The notes beneath the pieces were generated by a model, which saw only the letters and a program-made list of their open reading frames with translations, did not search any database and was not told where the DNA came from. The translations under genes were made by a program, and so were the position numbers. From Blastococcus sp. HT6-4 (GTDB lineage: Bacteria; Actinomycetota; Actinomycetes; Mycobacteriales; Geodermatophilaceae), in contig NZ_CP155551.1 of NCBI RefSeq assembly GCF_039679125.1, positions 868,001 through 932,000 of the forward strand: 64,000 bases of DNA, in the 5' to 3' direction. Positions within the stretch are counted from its first letter, which is position 1; every line of letters starts with the position of its first letter. Shown piece by piece: positions 1-9,117 of this stretch.

Positions 1-1
1 G

Positions 2-277
2 GACGCCGACGCGATCGTCTCGGACACCTCGGTGTTCGACCTCGCCTACCTCGGGCAGCTGGGTGCGGTGCCGGGCTGGCCGGGAGAAGCGGTCTGCCCG
101 CCGCAGCCGATGGTGACCCAGACCCGGGCCGTGCTGGAGCGGTACGCCGCGGCCGGGGGCACCTACCGGGAGGTCGTCCTGCCGGGGGTCGGGCACTCCC
201 CGCACGTGGAGCGGCCGCAGGAGTTCGTGGTGGCCCTGCTGGAGCACCTCGACGTCCCCGCGGAGAGCCCGGCCTGA
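2..277 (+). CDS. alpha/beta hydrolase, C-terminal fragment
   Basis: The window opens inside this gene, and 91 residues to the stop are visible. The segment GVGHSPHVERP followed by EFVVALLEHL is the usual end of an alpha/beta hydrolase, with the catalytic histidine in GHSPH and a closing helix. The nucleophile and acid residues lie upstream, outside the window. An internal GTG at 32 is in frame but would leave no complete fold, so I treat the gene as truncated by the window edge. Substrate unknown. It converges on dapD with a 27-nt gap. Confidence 0.75.
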   Translation, partial: DADAIVSDTSVFDLAYLGQLGAVPGWPGEAVCPPQPMVTQTRAVLERYAAAGGTYREVVLPGVGHSPHVERPQEFVVALLEHLDVPAESPA

Positions 278-304
278 CCAGGGCAGGACCCGCGGGCCCT
301 GCCC

Positions 305-1288
305 CTAGTTGGCGTGGAGCTCGGCGTTCAGCGCACCCCAGTCGCCGTTCCGCGGCAGCGCCTCGAGCGCGCCGGTGACGCTGTTGCGCCGGAACAGCAG
401 GCCGTTGCGGCCGGACAGCTCCTTGGCCTTCGTCACCGAGCCGTCGGGCAGCGTCACCCGCGAGCCGGCGGTCACGTAGCAGCCGGCCTCGACGACGCAG
501 CCGTCACCCAGCGAGATGCCGATGCCCGCGTTGGCGCCCAGCAGGCACCCGCTGCCGATGGAGATCACCTGGGTGCCGCCACCGGAGAGCGTGCCCATGA
601 TCGAGGCGCCGCCGCCCACGTCGCTGTCGGCGCCCACGATCACGCCGGCGCTGATCCTCCCCTCGACCATCGAGGGGCCGAGGGTGCCGGCGTTGAAGTT
701 GACGAAGCCCTCGTGCATGACGGTCGTGCCCTCGGCCAGGTGCGCTCCGAGCCGCACCCGGTCGGCGTCGGCGATCCGGACGCCCGAGGGGATGACGTAG
801 TCGACCATCCGCGGGAACTTGTCGACGCTGAACACGGTCACGTGCCCGACGGCCGCACGCAGGCGGTGCGCGTTGAAGGTCGCCGCCTCCACCGGGCCGG
901 CGCTGGTCCACGCGACGTTGGTGAGCAGGCCGAAGACGCCCGTCATGTTCGCCTGGTGCGGCCGGATCAGCCGGGACGAGAGCAGGTGCAGACGCAGCCA
1001 GACGTCGTGGGTGTCCACCGGCGGCGCGCTCAGGTCGGCGATCACCGTGTGCACGGGGACGACCTCGACGCCGCGCGACTCGTCGCTGCGCACCAGGCCG
1101 CCGTAGTCGGGGCCCAGCTCGCCCGACAGCTCCAGCGCACCGAGCCGCGTCGTCCCCGTGACGGCACCGGCGCGCGCGCCGAGCCGGGGCTCGGGGTACC
1201 AGGTGTCGAGCACCGTCCCGGAGCGGGTGACGGTCGCCAGACCGGCGGCGGAGGCGGAGACGGGCACGGCGGGGGCGGCGTCGGTCAC
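305..1288 (-). CDS. dapD: 2,3,4,5-tetrahydropyridine-2,6-dicarboxylate N-succinyltransferase
   Basis: DapD transfers succinyl from succinyl-CoA to tetrahydrodipicolinate, in the succinylase branch of lysine and meso-diaminopimelate synthesis, in the cytoplasm. The 327-aa product has the actinobacterial length. Its C-terminal half shows left-handed beta-helix hexapeptide texture ([30 protein letters not shown]). The start is the GTG at 1288, giving [10 protein letters not shown]. It sits 7 nt after a TAGCGT -10-like box at 1296-1301 and has no ribosome binding site. It is divergent from dapE, the later step of the same branch. A GTG two codons upstream (1294) is an alternative start. Confidence 0.93.
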   Translation of the reverse strand: MTDAAPAVPVSASAAGLATVTRSGTVLDTWYPEPRLGARAGAVTGTTRLGALELSGELGPDYGGLVRSDESRGVEVVPVHTVIADLSAPPVDTHDVWLRLHLLSSRLIRPHQANMTGVFGLLTNVAWTSAGPVEAATFNAHRLRAAVGHVTVFSVDKFPRMVDYVIPSGVRIADADRVRLGAHLAEGTTVMHEGFVNFNAGTLGPSMVEGRISAGVIVGADSDVGGGASIMGTLSGGGTQVISIGSGCLLGANAGIGISLGDGCVVEAGCYVTAGSRVTLPDGSVTKAKELSGRNGLLFRRNSVTGALEALPRNGDWGALNAELHAN

Positions 1289-1295
1289 GGCCACG

Positions 1296-1301
1296 ACGCT
1301 A
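1296..1301 (-). promoter_or_regulatory. -10 element of dapD (leaderless type)
   Basis: TAGCGT on the minus strand lies 7 nt before the GTG at 1288. No Shine-Dalgarno sequence intervenes, so transcription and translation probably begin at the same place. Confidence 0.5.
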
Positions 1302-1347
1302 CCGAGCCGCTCCCAGCGCCGGGGCGGCCGGTGGGGACGGCGCCCCC

Positions 1348-1353
1348 TAGGCT
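1348..1353 (+). promoter_or_regulatory. -10 element of dapE (leaderless type)
   Basis: TAGGCT lies 8 nt before the dapE GTG at 1362, back to back with the dapD promoter. The spacing fits a transcript beginning at or beside the start codon. Confidence 0.5.
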
Positions 1354-1361
1354 CGGCAGGC

Positions 1362-2485
1362 GTGAGTGCCCTGCCGCAGCTCGATCTCTCCGCCGACGTC
1401 CTCGCGCTGACCCGCGCCCTGGTCGACGCACCCTCGGTGTCGGGCGGCGAGGGACCTCTGGCCGACGCCGTGGAGGCCGGCCTGCGGGCGCTCGGCGGGC
1501 TGGAGGTGGAGCGGGTCGGCGACGCCGTGCTCGCCCGCACCAACCTCGGCCGGCCCACCCGCGTGGTGCTCGCCGGCCACCTGGACACCGTGCCGATCGC
1601 CGACAACGTGCCCAGCCGCGTGGACGAGGCCACCGGCCGGCTCTACGGCTGCGGCACCTCGGACATGAAGGCCGGCGACGCGGTGATGCTGCGGCTGGCC
1701 GCCACCTTCGGCGTCCCGGGTGCGGAGCCCGCGCACGACCTCACGTTCGTCTTCTACGACAACGAGGAGGTCGAGGCGGTGAAGAACGGCCTCGGCCGGG
1801 TGGCCCGCGAACGGCGCGGCTGGCTGTACGGCGACCTGGCGATCCTGCTCGAGCCGACCGACGGCGAGATCGAGGCCGGCTGCCAGGGCACGCTGCGCGC
1901 GGTGCTCGCGACGACGGGCCGGCGCGCGCACAGCGCCCGCAGCTGGCTCGGGGAGAACGCCATCCACGGGCTGGCCGGCGCGCTGGCCGCGCTCGCCGAC
2001 TACCGGCCCCGCGAGGTGGAGATCGACGGGTGCACCTACCGGGAGGGGCTCAACGCGGTGGGCATCGCCGGCGGGGTCGCCGGCAACGTGATCCCCGACG
2101 CGTCGGCCCTGACGGTCAACTTCCGGTACGCCCCCGACCGGGACGAGGACGCCGCCGAGGCGCACGTGCGCGAGGTGTTCGCCGACGCGATCGCGGCGGG
2201 GGCCACGCTGACCGTCGTCGACAACGCGGGGGGAGCGCTGCCCGGCCTCGCGGAGCCGGCCGCCGCGGCGTTCGTCGCCGCCGTCGGCCGTCCGGCGCGG
2301 GCCAAGCTCGGCTGGACCGACGTCGCCCGGTTCGCCGCCTTCGGCATCCCGGCGATCAACTACGGCCCCGGCGACCCGCAGCTGGCGCACACCCGCGAGG
2401 AGCACGTCCTCGTCGAACGGCTGCAGCCGGCCGTGGACGCCCTGACCGCCTACCTGTCCGCACACCCCGTCCCGAGGAGCCAGGC

Positions 2486-2489
<4 letters not shown>
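1362..2489 (+). CDS. dapE: succinyl-diaminopimelate desuccinylase
   Basis: M20 metallopeptidase-fold enzyme of 375 aa that hydrolyses N-succinyl-LL-diaminopimelate. Visible motifs are the first metal-binding segment AGHLDTVP, the [10 protein letters not shown] segment with the bridging aspartate, the catalytic YDNEEVEA pair of glutamates, and a late histidine in LAHTREEHV. The start GTG at 1362 gives [10 protein letters not shown] and directly follows a TAGGCT box. Frame is open upstream to 1158, but that part overlaps dapD on the other strand. The stop overlaps the next gene as ATGA, so translation is probably coupled. Confidence 0.94.
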
Positions 2490-3319
<830 letters not shown>

Positions 3320-3320
3320 G

Positions 3321-3689
3321 GTGCTGTCCTTCGTCGTCTTCGTCGTCGCCGTCCTGCTGGTCGGCGGGGTGCTGTTCCTGGTCGCGTCCCTGCTGCTCGG
3401 CCGGGGGGAGACCCAGCCGCCGGCCGAGCTCGACCGGTCGCCGGTCGAGCTGCCCGACGACCGCCGCGTCACGTCCGACGACGTCCGGGCGCTGCGGATC
3501 GCGGTGACCGCCCGGGGCTACCGGATGGCGGAGGTCGACTGGCTGCTCGACCAGTTCGCGCAGACCCTGGACGAACGCGACGACGAGATCGCCGCGCTGC
3601 GGGCCGAGCTGGCCGGGCGCACCGAGCAGGACCAGCCGACCGACCCGCGGGTCGTGTCGTCCGAGGAGGGGGAGAGCCGCGGTGCGTGA
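3321..3689 (+). CDS. membrane-anchored DivIVA-domain protein
   Basis: 122-aa protein with an N-terminal membrane helix (about residues 3-27, VVFVVAVLLVGGVLFLVASL). A short DivIVA-like motif follows (about 56-80: VRALRIAVTARGYRMAEVDW), then a predicted coiled coil (LDERDDEIAALRAELAGR) and an acidic tail. DivIVA motifs recognise curved polar membrane in actinobacterial apical growth; a role at the pole or septum is inferred. The start is a GTG one base after the LOG stop. Its end overlaps the next gene by 8 nt. Confidence 0.8.
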   Translation: MLSFVVFVVAVLLVGGVLFLVASLLLGRGETQPPAELDRSPVELPDDRRVTSDDVRALRIAVTARGYRMAEVDWLLDQFAQTLDERDDEIAALRAELAGRTEQDQPTDPRVVSSEEGESRGA

Positions 3690-4134
3690 GGTGACCGAGC
3701 GGATCGACGTCGATGCGCCGCCGGAGCGGGTGTGGGACGCGCTGACGGCATGGACGCGGCAGGGCGAGTGGATGATCGCGACCGACGTGCGGACCGTCGC
3801 CGGGCCGGCCCAGGGGGTCGGCGGCCGGCTGGCCGCGCGCACGGGGCTGCCGCTGCCCGGTGGCCGGCACGTCGGGCTGCTCGACACCATGGTCATCACC
3901 GAGTGGGACCCGCCCCGGCGGGTGGTCGTCCAGCACACCGGGCGGCTGGTGCGCGGCCCCGGCATCTTCGAGATCGAGCCCCGCGGCGAGCACAGCACCT
4001 TCGTGTGGACCGAGCGGCTGTGGCTGCCCTACGGGCTGCTCGGGCAGGTCGGCTGGGTGCTGGTCAAGCCGTTCGCGCTCGTCGGGATCCGGCTGTCGCT
4101 GAAGCGCTTCGCCGCGTTCGCCCGCACCTTCTAG
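3682..4134 (+). CDS. SRPBCC (polyketide cyclase-like) family protein
   Basis: 150-aa START/SRPBCC-fold protein. It opens with the typical REVTERIDVDAPPERVWDALT strand-helix, and has GRLVRGPGIFEIEP followed by FVWTERLWLP for the central sheet. The long C-terminal helix (LSLKRFAAFARTF) closes the lipid- or ligand-binding cavity. Ligand unknown. It overlaps the DivIVA-domain gene by 8 nt, so it is co-transcribed in the dapE operon. No catalytic residues can be assigned. Confidence 0.82.
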   Translation: MREVTERIDVDAPPERVWDALTAWTRQGEWMIATDVRTVAGPAQGVGGRLAARTGLPLPGGRHVGLLDTMVITEWDPPRRVVVQHTGRLVRGPGIFEIEPRGEHSTFVWTERLWLPYGLLGQVGWVLVKPFALVGIRLSLKRFAAFARTF

Positions 4135-4164
4135 GCCGCTGCGCCGGACGAGCCGGCGGTCGGC

Positions 4165-4170
4165 GAGGAT
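4165..4170 (+). promoter_or_regulatory. -10 element upstream of leader mini-ORF
   Basis: GAGGAT ends 6 nt before the GTG at 4177, the same spacing used at many starts in this window. It would give a leaderless transcript beginning with the 8-codon mini-ORF. Confidence 0.35.
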
Positions 4171-4176
4171 GACGCC

Positions 4177-4203
4177 GTGGACAGCGCGGAGGCGGGGGCG
4201 TGA
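4177..4203 (+). CDS. 8-codon leader mini-ORF coupled to EamA gene
   Basis: GTG at 4177 reads MDSAEAGA and stops at TGA 4201-4203. That stop overlaps the GTG start of the transporter at 4200 as GTGA. The mini-ORF follows a GAGGAT -10-like box by 6 nt. The GGAGGCGGGG stretch inside it (from 4187) could also act as the transporter's ribosome binding site. It has no run of regulatory codons, so it is more likely a translational-coupling device than an attenuator. It could instead be simple chance. Confidence 0.35.
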   Translation: MDSAEAGA

Positions 4204-5102
4204 GCCGGCGGGGCTGGGCCCTGTTCCTCACCATGTCGGTCATCTGGGGCGTGCCCTACCTGCTCATCAAGGTCGCCGTCGGCGAGGTCTCGCCGGTGTC
4301 CGTGGTCTTCGCCCGCTGCGCCATCGGCGCGGCCCTGCTGCTGCCCTGGACGATCGCCCGCGGGCAGCTGCGCCCGGCCCTGCGGCACTGGAAGCCGCTG
4401 CTGCTGTTCACGGTGCTGGAGATGACCGGGCCGTGGCTGCTGCTGTCCTACGCCGAGCAGAGCCTGTCCAGTTCGCTCACCGGCCTGCTGGTGGCCGCCG
4501 TGCCGTTCGTGGCGGCGCTGGCCGCGCGGCTCGTGGGGGAGGAGGAGCGCCTGACCCCGGTCCGGCTGCTGGGCATGGGCATCGGGGTGGTGGGCATCGC
4601 GGTGCTCCTGGGCCTGGACATCGAGGGCGCCCAGCTGCTGCCGATCCTCGCCGTCGCCCTGGTGGTCGTCGGCTACGCGACCGCCCCGCTGGTGGTCAGC
4701 CGGGCCCTGCCCGACGTGCCCGGCGTGGCGGCCAGCTCGATCGCGCTGTTCATCACCGCCGTCGTCTACGCGCCGTTCGCCGTCCCGCGGCTCGACACGG
4801 TGGCCGACGCCTCGCCGGAGGCCCTGCTCTCGCTGGCGACCCTGGGCGTGGTGTGCACCGCGCTGGCGCTGGCCCTGTTCTTCGCGCTCATCCGCGAGGT
4901 CGGCCCGCAGCGGGCGCTGGTGATCACCTTCGTCAACCCGGTGGTCGCGGTGCTCCTCGGCGTCTGGTTGCTCGGCGAGCCGTTCACCCTGGGCATCGCG
5001 CTCGGGCTGCCGCTGGTGCTGGTCGGCTGCGTCCTGGCCACCCGGCGCAGCGCGCCCCGGCCCGAGCCCAGCGTCGCCGCGGTGGACGCCGCCGCGCGCT
5101 GA
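4200..5102 (+). CDS. EamA/DMT-family transporter
   Basis: 300-aa integral membrane protein with about ten hydrophobic helices in two EamA repeats. The first runs MSVIWGVPYLLIKVAVGEVSP to the LARLVGEEE loop. The second starts near AALIREVGPQRALVITFVNP with the GVWLLGEPFTLGIALG signature. DMT proteins export amino acids, metabolites or drugs; the substrate cannot be told. A second EamA gene lies at 34323. It is convergent with the glycosyltransferase gene, 1 nt between stops. The GTG start overlaps the stop of a mini-ORF. Confidence 0.88.
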   Translation: MSRRGWALFLTMSVIWGVPYLLIKVAVGEVSPVSVVFARCAIGAALLLPWTIARGQLRPALRHWKPLLLFTVLEMTGPWLLLSYAEQSLSSSLTGLLVAAVPFVAALAARLVGEEERLTPVRLLGMGIGVVGIAVLLGLDIEGAQLLPILAVALVVVGYATAPLVVSRALPDVPGVAASSIALFITAVVYAPFAVPRLDTVADASPEALLSLATLGVVCTALALALFFALIREVGPQRALVITFVNPVVAVLLGVWLLGEPFTLGIALGLPLVLVGCVLATRRSAPRPEPSVAAVDAAAR

Positions 5103-5103
5103 C

Positions 5104-6609
5104 TCAGCCCAGGCGCCGCAGCTGCGGCCAGATCGCCGACCAGGGCTCCTGCCGGCCGGTGGCGACCCACACCGGCCGCCCCTGCTCGTCGTTGTCCAGC
5201 GCCACCCCGTTGTCGATCCGCCCGGCCAGGTCCACGCGGGCGAACCACACGCGCAGCTCCTGCTCCGGGATCCCGACGGCGATCACGGTGTCCACCGACT
5301 CCGGCGGCGGACCCCACGTCCAGTAGGAGTTGTGCCCGCTGTAGGCCGGGCCGAGCCGGGGGGCGAACCGGTCGACGGCTCCGGCCTGCCCGTAGTTGCC
5401 GGTCAGGACGGCGACCGGTTCGTCCTCCGGCAGCCGGCCGCGCACCTGCTCGATCGTCAAGGCGAACCGGGGCCAGCCGACGGTCTCGCCGGCGTCGTAG
5501 TTGACCGCGGGGACCGGGGTGCCGGCCAGGGCGTCGACGGGCACGACCGGCAGCATCAGCACCGCGTTCAGCAGGCCGCTGAGGACCAGGGCCGGGACGA
5601 GCGTCCGCCGTGCGCGCCGGCCGCCCCGGCGCGCCCAGGCCAGCGCCGGGGCGGCCCCGGCCGCGAGCAGCACCGGGTACAGGCCCGCCAGGTAGTAGGG
5701 CTTGCCGCCGGTCAGGAGGAAGACGACCGCGAGGACGACGTAGGCCACGGGGAAGCACCGCCAGGGCCACAGCGCGGGGTCCCGCCAGAGCCGCCATCCG
5801 CCCAGCACCCAGACGGGGACGAGCAGAGGGCTCACCAGCACCAACTGGTAGGGGAGGAACAGGTACCAGGGCTCGCTGGTGCCCGAGCCGCCCGCGGCGA
5901 TCGCCTCGGCCAGCTCCAGCTGTGGCCAGCCGGAGACGGCCTGCCAGACGAGGTTCGGTGTCCACAACGCCAGTGCGAGCGCCCCACCGGCCCACGGCCA
6001 CGGGCTGCGCAGCGCCGCGCGCGGCCCGGCGGCGAGCACCCCGAGGAGCACGGCCGCGAGCAGGAAGGCGGGCTGCAGCTTGTTCTGCAGGGCCAGCCCG
6101 GCCACGGCGCCGACGACCAGCCACACCCGCCCGCCGTCGCGCAGCGCCCGGACCAGCAGCCAGCCGAGCAGGGCCCAGAAGAAGAGGTCGAAGGTCGCCG
6201 TCGACAGCAGGTGGCCGACCGCCAGCAGCACGGCCGAGACCGCCATGCACCCGGCCGCCAGCAGCTGGGCGGACCGGCCGCCGCCGAACTCGCGGGCGAG
6301 CAGCCCGGTCAGCAGGACCACCGCGCCCGCGGCCAGGGCGGAGGGCAGCCGCAGCGCCACCAGCGAACCGGGGGCGAGGGCGTCCATCGCCGCGGCGACC
6401 AGCGGGGTGAACGGCGGCTGGTCGACGTACCCGAACGCCGCCTCGCGGCCGGCCCGGAGGAAGTACAGCTCGTCGCGGTGGTGGCCGTAGCGGTCGGCGA
6501 CGGCCAGGAGGAGGGCGGCGAGCGCGCCGGCGAGCGCGCCGAGCGGCGCCCAGGCCACCGGCGCGGCCGCGGTCCCGCGCGGCGACTCGAGGTCCCGGAC
6601 CACGTTCAC
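5104..6609 (-). CDS. GT39 / PMT-like membrane glycosyltransferase
   Basis: 501-aa polytopic GT-C enzyme of the PMT_2/ArnT-like kind. These take a polyprenyl-phosphate sugar and glycosylate a protein, lipid or wall polymer on the outer membrane face. After the first helix comes the family signature DRYGHHRDELYFLRAG, with the acidic catalytic pair, then GYVDQPPFTPLVAA. About ten further helices and a soluble C-terminal domain (from about residue 360) follow. The acceptor is unknown. The GTG start lies at the very end of a 20-bp inverted repeat shared with tag. Confidence 0.86.
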   Translation of the reverse strand: MNVVRDLESPRGTAAAPVAWAPLGALAGALAALLLAVADRYGHHRDELYFLRAGREAAFGYVDQPPFTPLVAAAMDALAPGSLVALRLPSALAAGAVVLLTGLLAREFGGGRSAQLLAAGCMAVSAVLLAVGHLLSTATFDLFFWALLGWLLVRALRDGGRVWLVVGAVAGLALQNKLQPAFLLAAVLLGVLAAGPRAALRSPWPWAGGALALALWTPNLVWQAVSGWPQLELAEAIAAGGSGTSEPWYLFLPYQLVLVSPLLVPVWVLGGWRLWRDPALWPWRCFPVAYVVLAVVFLLTGGKPYYLAGLYPVLLAAGAAPALAWARRGGRRARRTLVPALVLSGLLNAVLMLPVVPVDALAGTPVPAVNYDAGETVGWPRFALTIEQVRGRLPEDEPVAVLTGNYGQAGAVDRFAPRLGPAYSGHNSYWTWGPPPESVDTVIAVGIPEQELRVWFARVDLAGRIDNGVALDNDEQGRPVWVATGRQEPWSAIWPQLRRLG

Positions 6610-6661
6610 CCGCGGACCGTAGCGCCGGGGCGTCAGGGGGCGGCGCTACGGTCCGCGGGTG
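6607..6661. promoter_or_regulatory. perfect inverted repeat forming mirrored leaderless promoters
   Basis: Two 20-bp arms (6607-6626 and 6642-6661) match perfectly around a 15-bp spacer. Each arm contains TACGGT, a -10-like box (6616-6621 minus, 6647-6652 plus), then CCGCGG and a terminal GTG. Those GTGs are the start codons of the GT39 gene (6609) and tag (6659). Both genes therefore have identical promoter-to-codon sequence. It may also be a regulator site or form a cruciform. Confidence 0.75.
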
Positions 6662-7210
6662 GATGACATCGGTCGCTGCGGCTGGGCGACGAGCAGCCCC
6701 GAGTACGTCGCCTACCACGACGAGGAGTGGGGCACGCCGCTGCGCGGCGACGACGCCCTCTTCGAACGACTGAGCCTGGAGGCGTTCCAGTCGGGGCTGT
6801 CCTGGATCACCATCCTCCGCAAGCGCCCCGCGTTCCGATCGGCCTTCGCGGGCTTCCGCATCGACGAGGTCGCCCGGTTCGGCGACGCCGACGAGGAGCG
6901 CCTGATGGCCGACGCGGGCATCGTGCGCAACCGGGTGAAGATCCGTGCGGCGATCGGCAACGCCCGCGCGGCGCAGCAGGTGCCGGAGGGGCTGTCCGCG
7001 CTGCTCTGGTCCTTCGCGCCGACGGCGGCCCGGCCGCGCCCGGCGACGCTCGCCGACGTCCCGGCGACGAGCGCGGAGTCGGTCGCGATGGCCCGGGAGC
7101 TGAAGAGCCGCGGCTTCGTCTTCGTCGGCCCGACGACCGCCTACGCGCTCATGCAGGCCACCGGCATGGTCGACGACCACGTGGCCGAGTGCTTCCGGGC
7201 ATCACCCTGA
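6659..7210 (+). CDS. tag: DNA-3-methyladenine glycosylase I
   Basis: 183-aa base-excision repair enzyme that removes 3-methyladenine from alkylated DNA. It matches the Tag family across its length: RCGWATSSPEYVAYHDEEWG at the start, then LFERLSLEAFQSGLSW with the catalytic-pocket residues, and FVGPTTAYALMQATGMVDDH. Zinc ligands are Cys7, His20, His174 and Cys178, with the spacing of the E. coli enzyme. The start is a GTG 6 nt after TACGGT, without a ribosome binding site. It shares an inverted repeat with the divergent glycosyltransferase gene. Confidence 0.95.
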   Translation: MDDIGRCGWATSSPEYVAYHDEEWGTPLRGDDALFERLSLEAFQSGLSWITILRKRPAFRSAFAGFRIDEVARFGDADEERLMADAGIVRNRVKIRAAIGNARAAQQVPEGLSALLWSFAPTAARPRPATLADVPATSAESVAMARELKSRGFVFVGPTTAYALMQATGMVDDHVAECFRASP

Positions 7211-7221
7211 CGGGCCTGCTG

Positions 7222-7250
7222 TTGGACGACGGCGGCTCATACGGGATCAT
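7222..7250 (+). promoter_or_regulatory. candidate promoter of DUF3117 gene
   Basis: TTGGAC (7222-7227) and GATCAT (7245-7250) are 17 bp apart, a plausible -35/-10 pair. The predicted leader is about 70 nt and carries an AAGGAGG ribosome binding site at 7313-7319. Confidence 0.4.
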
Positions 7251-7324
7251 TGCCACGGAGCTCACAGCATCGGACACCACGCGCCCGTCCACGGGCAGAC
7301 GCGTGGCTGGCGAAGGAGGCACGC

Positions 7325-7492
7325 ATGGCGGCCATGAAGCCGCGCACGGGTGAAGGTCCCCTCGAGGTCACCAAGGAAGGGCGCGGCCTGGTCATGCGGG
7401 TACCGCTGGAAGGCGGCGGTCGCCTGGTCGTCGAGCTGTCGCCGGACGAGGCGGCCGCGCTGTCGGAGGCGCTGAAGGGCGCGACCAGCTGA
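7325..7492 (+). CDS. DUF3117 domain protein
   Basis: 55-aa protein matching the short, strongly conserved actinobacterial DUF3117 family. MAAMKPRTGEGPLEVTKEGR is the family's N-terminus, followed by GLVMRVPLEGGGRLVVELSP and a closing helix. Function unknown. The ATG is set by AAGGAGG 5 nt upstream. It follows tag, as in M. tuberculosis (Rv1210-Rv1211, from memory). Its TGA overlaps a CTG that may start pepA. Confidence 0.92.
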   Translation: MAAMKPRTGEGPLEVTKEGRGLVMRVPLEGGGRLVVELSPDEAAALSEALKGATS

Positions 7493-7632
7493 CTTCCTCC
7501 GCGAGCCTGTCCCCGGGCAGCCCCGCACAGGACGACACGGCCCCGGCCGTCGGCACCTCGCCGGCGACCGGGGCCGCGCCGTTCCCGCGGGTCGAGGTCC
7601 TCGCCGACGTCCCGGCCCTGGGACCCGACGAC

Positions 7633-9117
7633 GTGCTGGCCGTACCGGTCGGTGCCGGCAGCGCCCTGCCGCCGTGGCTGACCGGTGCGGCGGCCCCGGT
7701 GGTCAGCCCCGAGCTGCTGACCGGTGCCCTCGCCGACACCGGCAACTCCGGCCGCGCCGGGGGGCTGACCAACGTGCCGATCGCCGGGCGGCGGCCCCGC
7801 AGCGTCGTCGCGATCGGCGTCGGCGACGGCGTCCTCCCCGACGTGCGCCGCTACGCGGCCACCGCCGTCCGCCGGGCGCAGACGCTGGCCGCGCACGGCG
7901 CGCGGCGCCTGGTCCTGCCGCTGGACACCGCGACGGCGCCGGCCGGCGCGGCCGAGGTGCGCGCGGCGGTCGAGGCGGCGCTGCTGGGCGGGTACCGGTT
8001 CCGCGACACCTCGAAGCCGCACCCGGTGCGGCTGGGGACGGTGACCCTGGTCCTCGCCGGCGCCGACGACGCCGCGGTGGCGGAGGCCGCCCGTGCCGGC
8101 CAGGTGGCCGCCGAGGCCGTCGGCTGGGCGCGGGACCTGGTCAACACGCCGCCCAGCACCAAGAACCCCGCCTGGCTGGCCGACCGGGCCATCCACCGGC
8201 TGGCCGGGCTCCCGCACGTCTCGGTCACCGTCCTCGGCCCCGAGGAGCTGAGGGCCGGCGGGTTCGGCGGCGTGCTGGCCGTCGGGAGCGGATCGGCCAC
8301 CCCGCCGTGCGTCATCGTCGCCGGCTACCGGCACCCCGCGGCCGGCCCGGCCCACCCCGTGCTGGTGGGGAAGGGCATCACCTTCGACACCGGCGGGCTG
8401 TCGATCAAGCGCGGCGCCGGCATGCGGGACATGAAGACCGACATGGCCGGTGGCGCGGCCATCCTCGCCGCGGTGGACGCCGCCGCGCGGCTGGAGCTGC
8501 CGGTGGCCGTCACGGCGGTCGTCGCCGTCGCGGAGAACGCGGTCTCGGGGTCGTCGTACCGGCCGGCCGACGTCGTCCGGCACGTCGGCGGGCGCACGAC
8601 CGAGGTGGGCAACACCGACGCCGAGGGGCGGCTGGTGCTCGCCGACGCCCTGGCCCACGCCCGGCTCGTCCTGGGCGCCACGGCGCTGGTCGACGTCGCG
8701 ACGCTCACCGGCGCCATGAAGGTGGCCCTGGGCGCGCGGACGGCCGGGCTGTACGCGACCAGCGACGGGCTGGCCGACGCGCTGTCCGCCGCCGGCACGC
8801 AGGCGGGGGAGCCCTCGTGGCGGATGCCGCTGGCCGAGGAGTACGCGGAGCTGCTCGACAGCGCCGTCGCCGATGCGACGAACGCGCCGGGCGGCCCCGG
8901 CGGGACCACCGCGGCGCTGTTCCTGCGGCCGTTCGCCGGGGAGCTGCCGTGGGCGCACCTGGACATCGCCGGCCCGGCGCTAGCCCGGTCCGACCACGAG
9001 GAGACGGTCAAGGGCGGCACCGGGTTCGGCGCGCGGACGCTCCTGCGCTGGCTGGAGGCCGGTGCCCCGGTGGATGCCGCCCCGGTGGATGCTGTCGCGG
9101 TGGTGAACGACCGATGA
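7633..9117 (+). CDS. pepA: leucyl aminopeptidase (M17)
   Basis: Cytosolic dizinc aminopeptidase of the M17 family. The catalytic domain is intact: VLVGKGITFDTGGLSIK (lysine and aspartate ligands), DMKTDMAGGAA, and the family signature NTDAEGRLVLADAL with its aspartate and glutamate. The first ATG/GTG/TTG in frame is the GTG at 7633 (494 aa). This cuts into the N-terminal domain, because the frame upstream (PFPRVEVLADVPALGPDD) looks like protein. The frame is open back to a CTG at 7489 that overlaps the DUF3117 stop as CTGA. I suspect CTG is the real start, giving 542 aa. Confidence 0.9.
   Translation: MLAVPVGAGSALPPWLTGAAAPVVSPELLTGALADTGNSGRAGGLTNVPIAGRRPRSVVAIGVGDGVLPDVRRYAATAVRRAQTLAAHGARRLVLPLDTATAPAGAAEVRAAVEAALLGGYRFRDTSKPHPVRLGTVTLVLAGADDAAVAEAARAGQVAAEAVGWARDLVNTPPSTKNPAWLADRAIHRLAGLPHVSVTVLGPEELRAGGFGGVLAVGSGSATPPCVIVAGYRHPAAGPAHPVLVGKGITFDTGGLSIKRGAGMRDMKTDMAGGAAILAAVDAAARLELPVAVTAVVAVAENAVSGSSYRPADVVRHVGGRTTEVGNTDAEGRLVLADALAHARLVLGATALVDVATLTGAMKVALGARTAGLYATSDGLADALSAAGTQAGEPSWRMPLAEEYAELLDSAVADATNAPGGPGGTTAALFLRPFAGELPWAHLDIAGPALARSDHEETVKGGTGFGARTLLRWLEAGAPVDAAPVDAVAVVNDR

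Noticed and set aside
314-2485. Long plus-strand frame ahead of the LOG gene
   Set aside because: It is a shadow of dapD and dapE in another frame. The product is Arg/Gly/Pro-rich without family features until the ATG at 2486.
6607-6661. Terminator reading of the 20-bp inverted repeat
   Set aside because: It lies between two divergent starts, not at gene ends, and its arms contain the -10 boxes and start codons.
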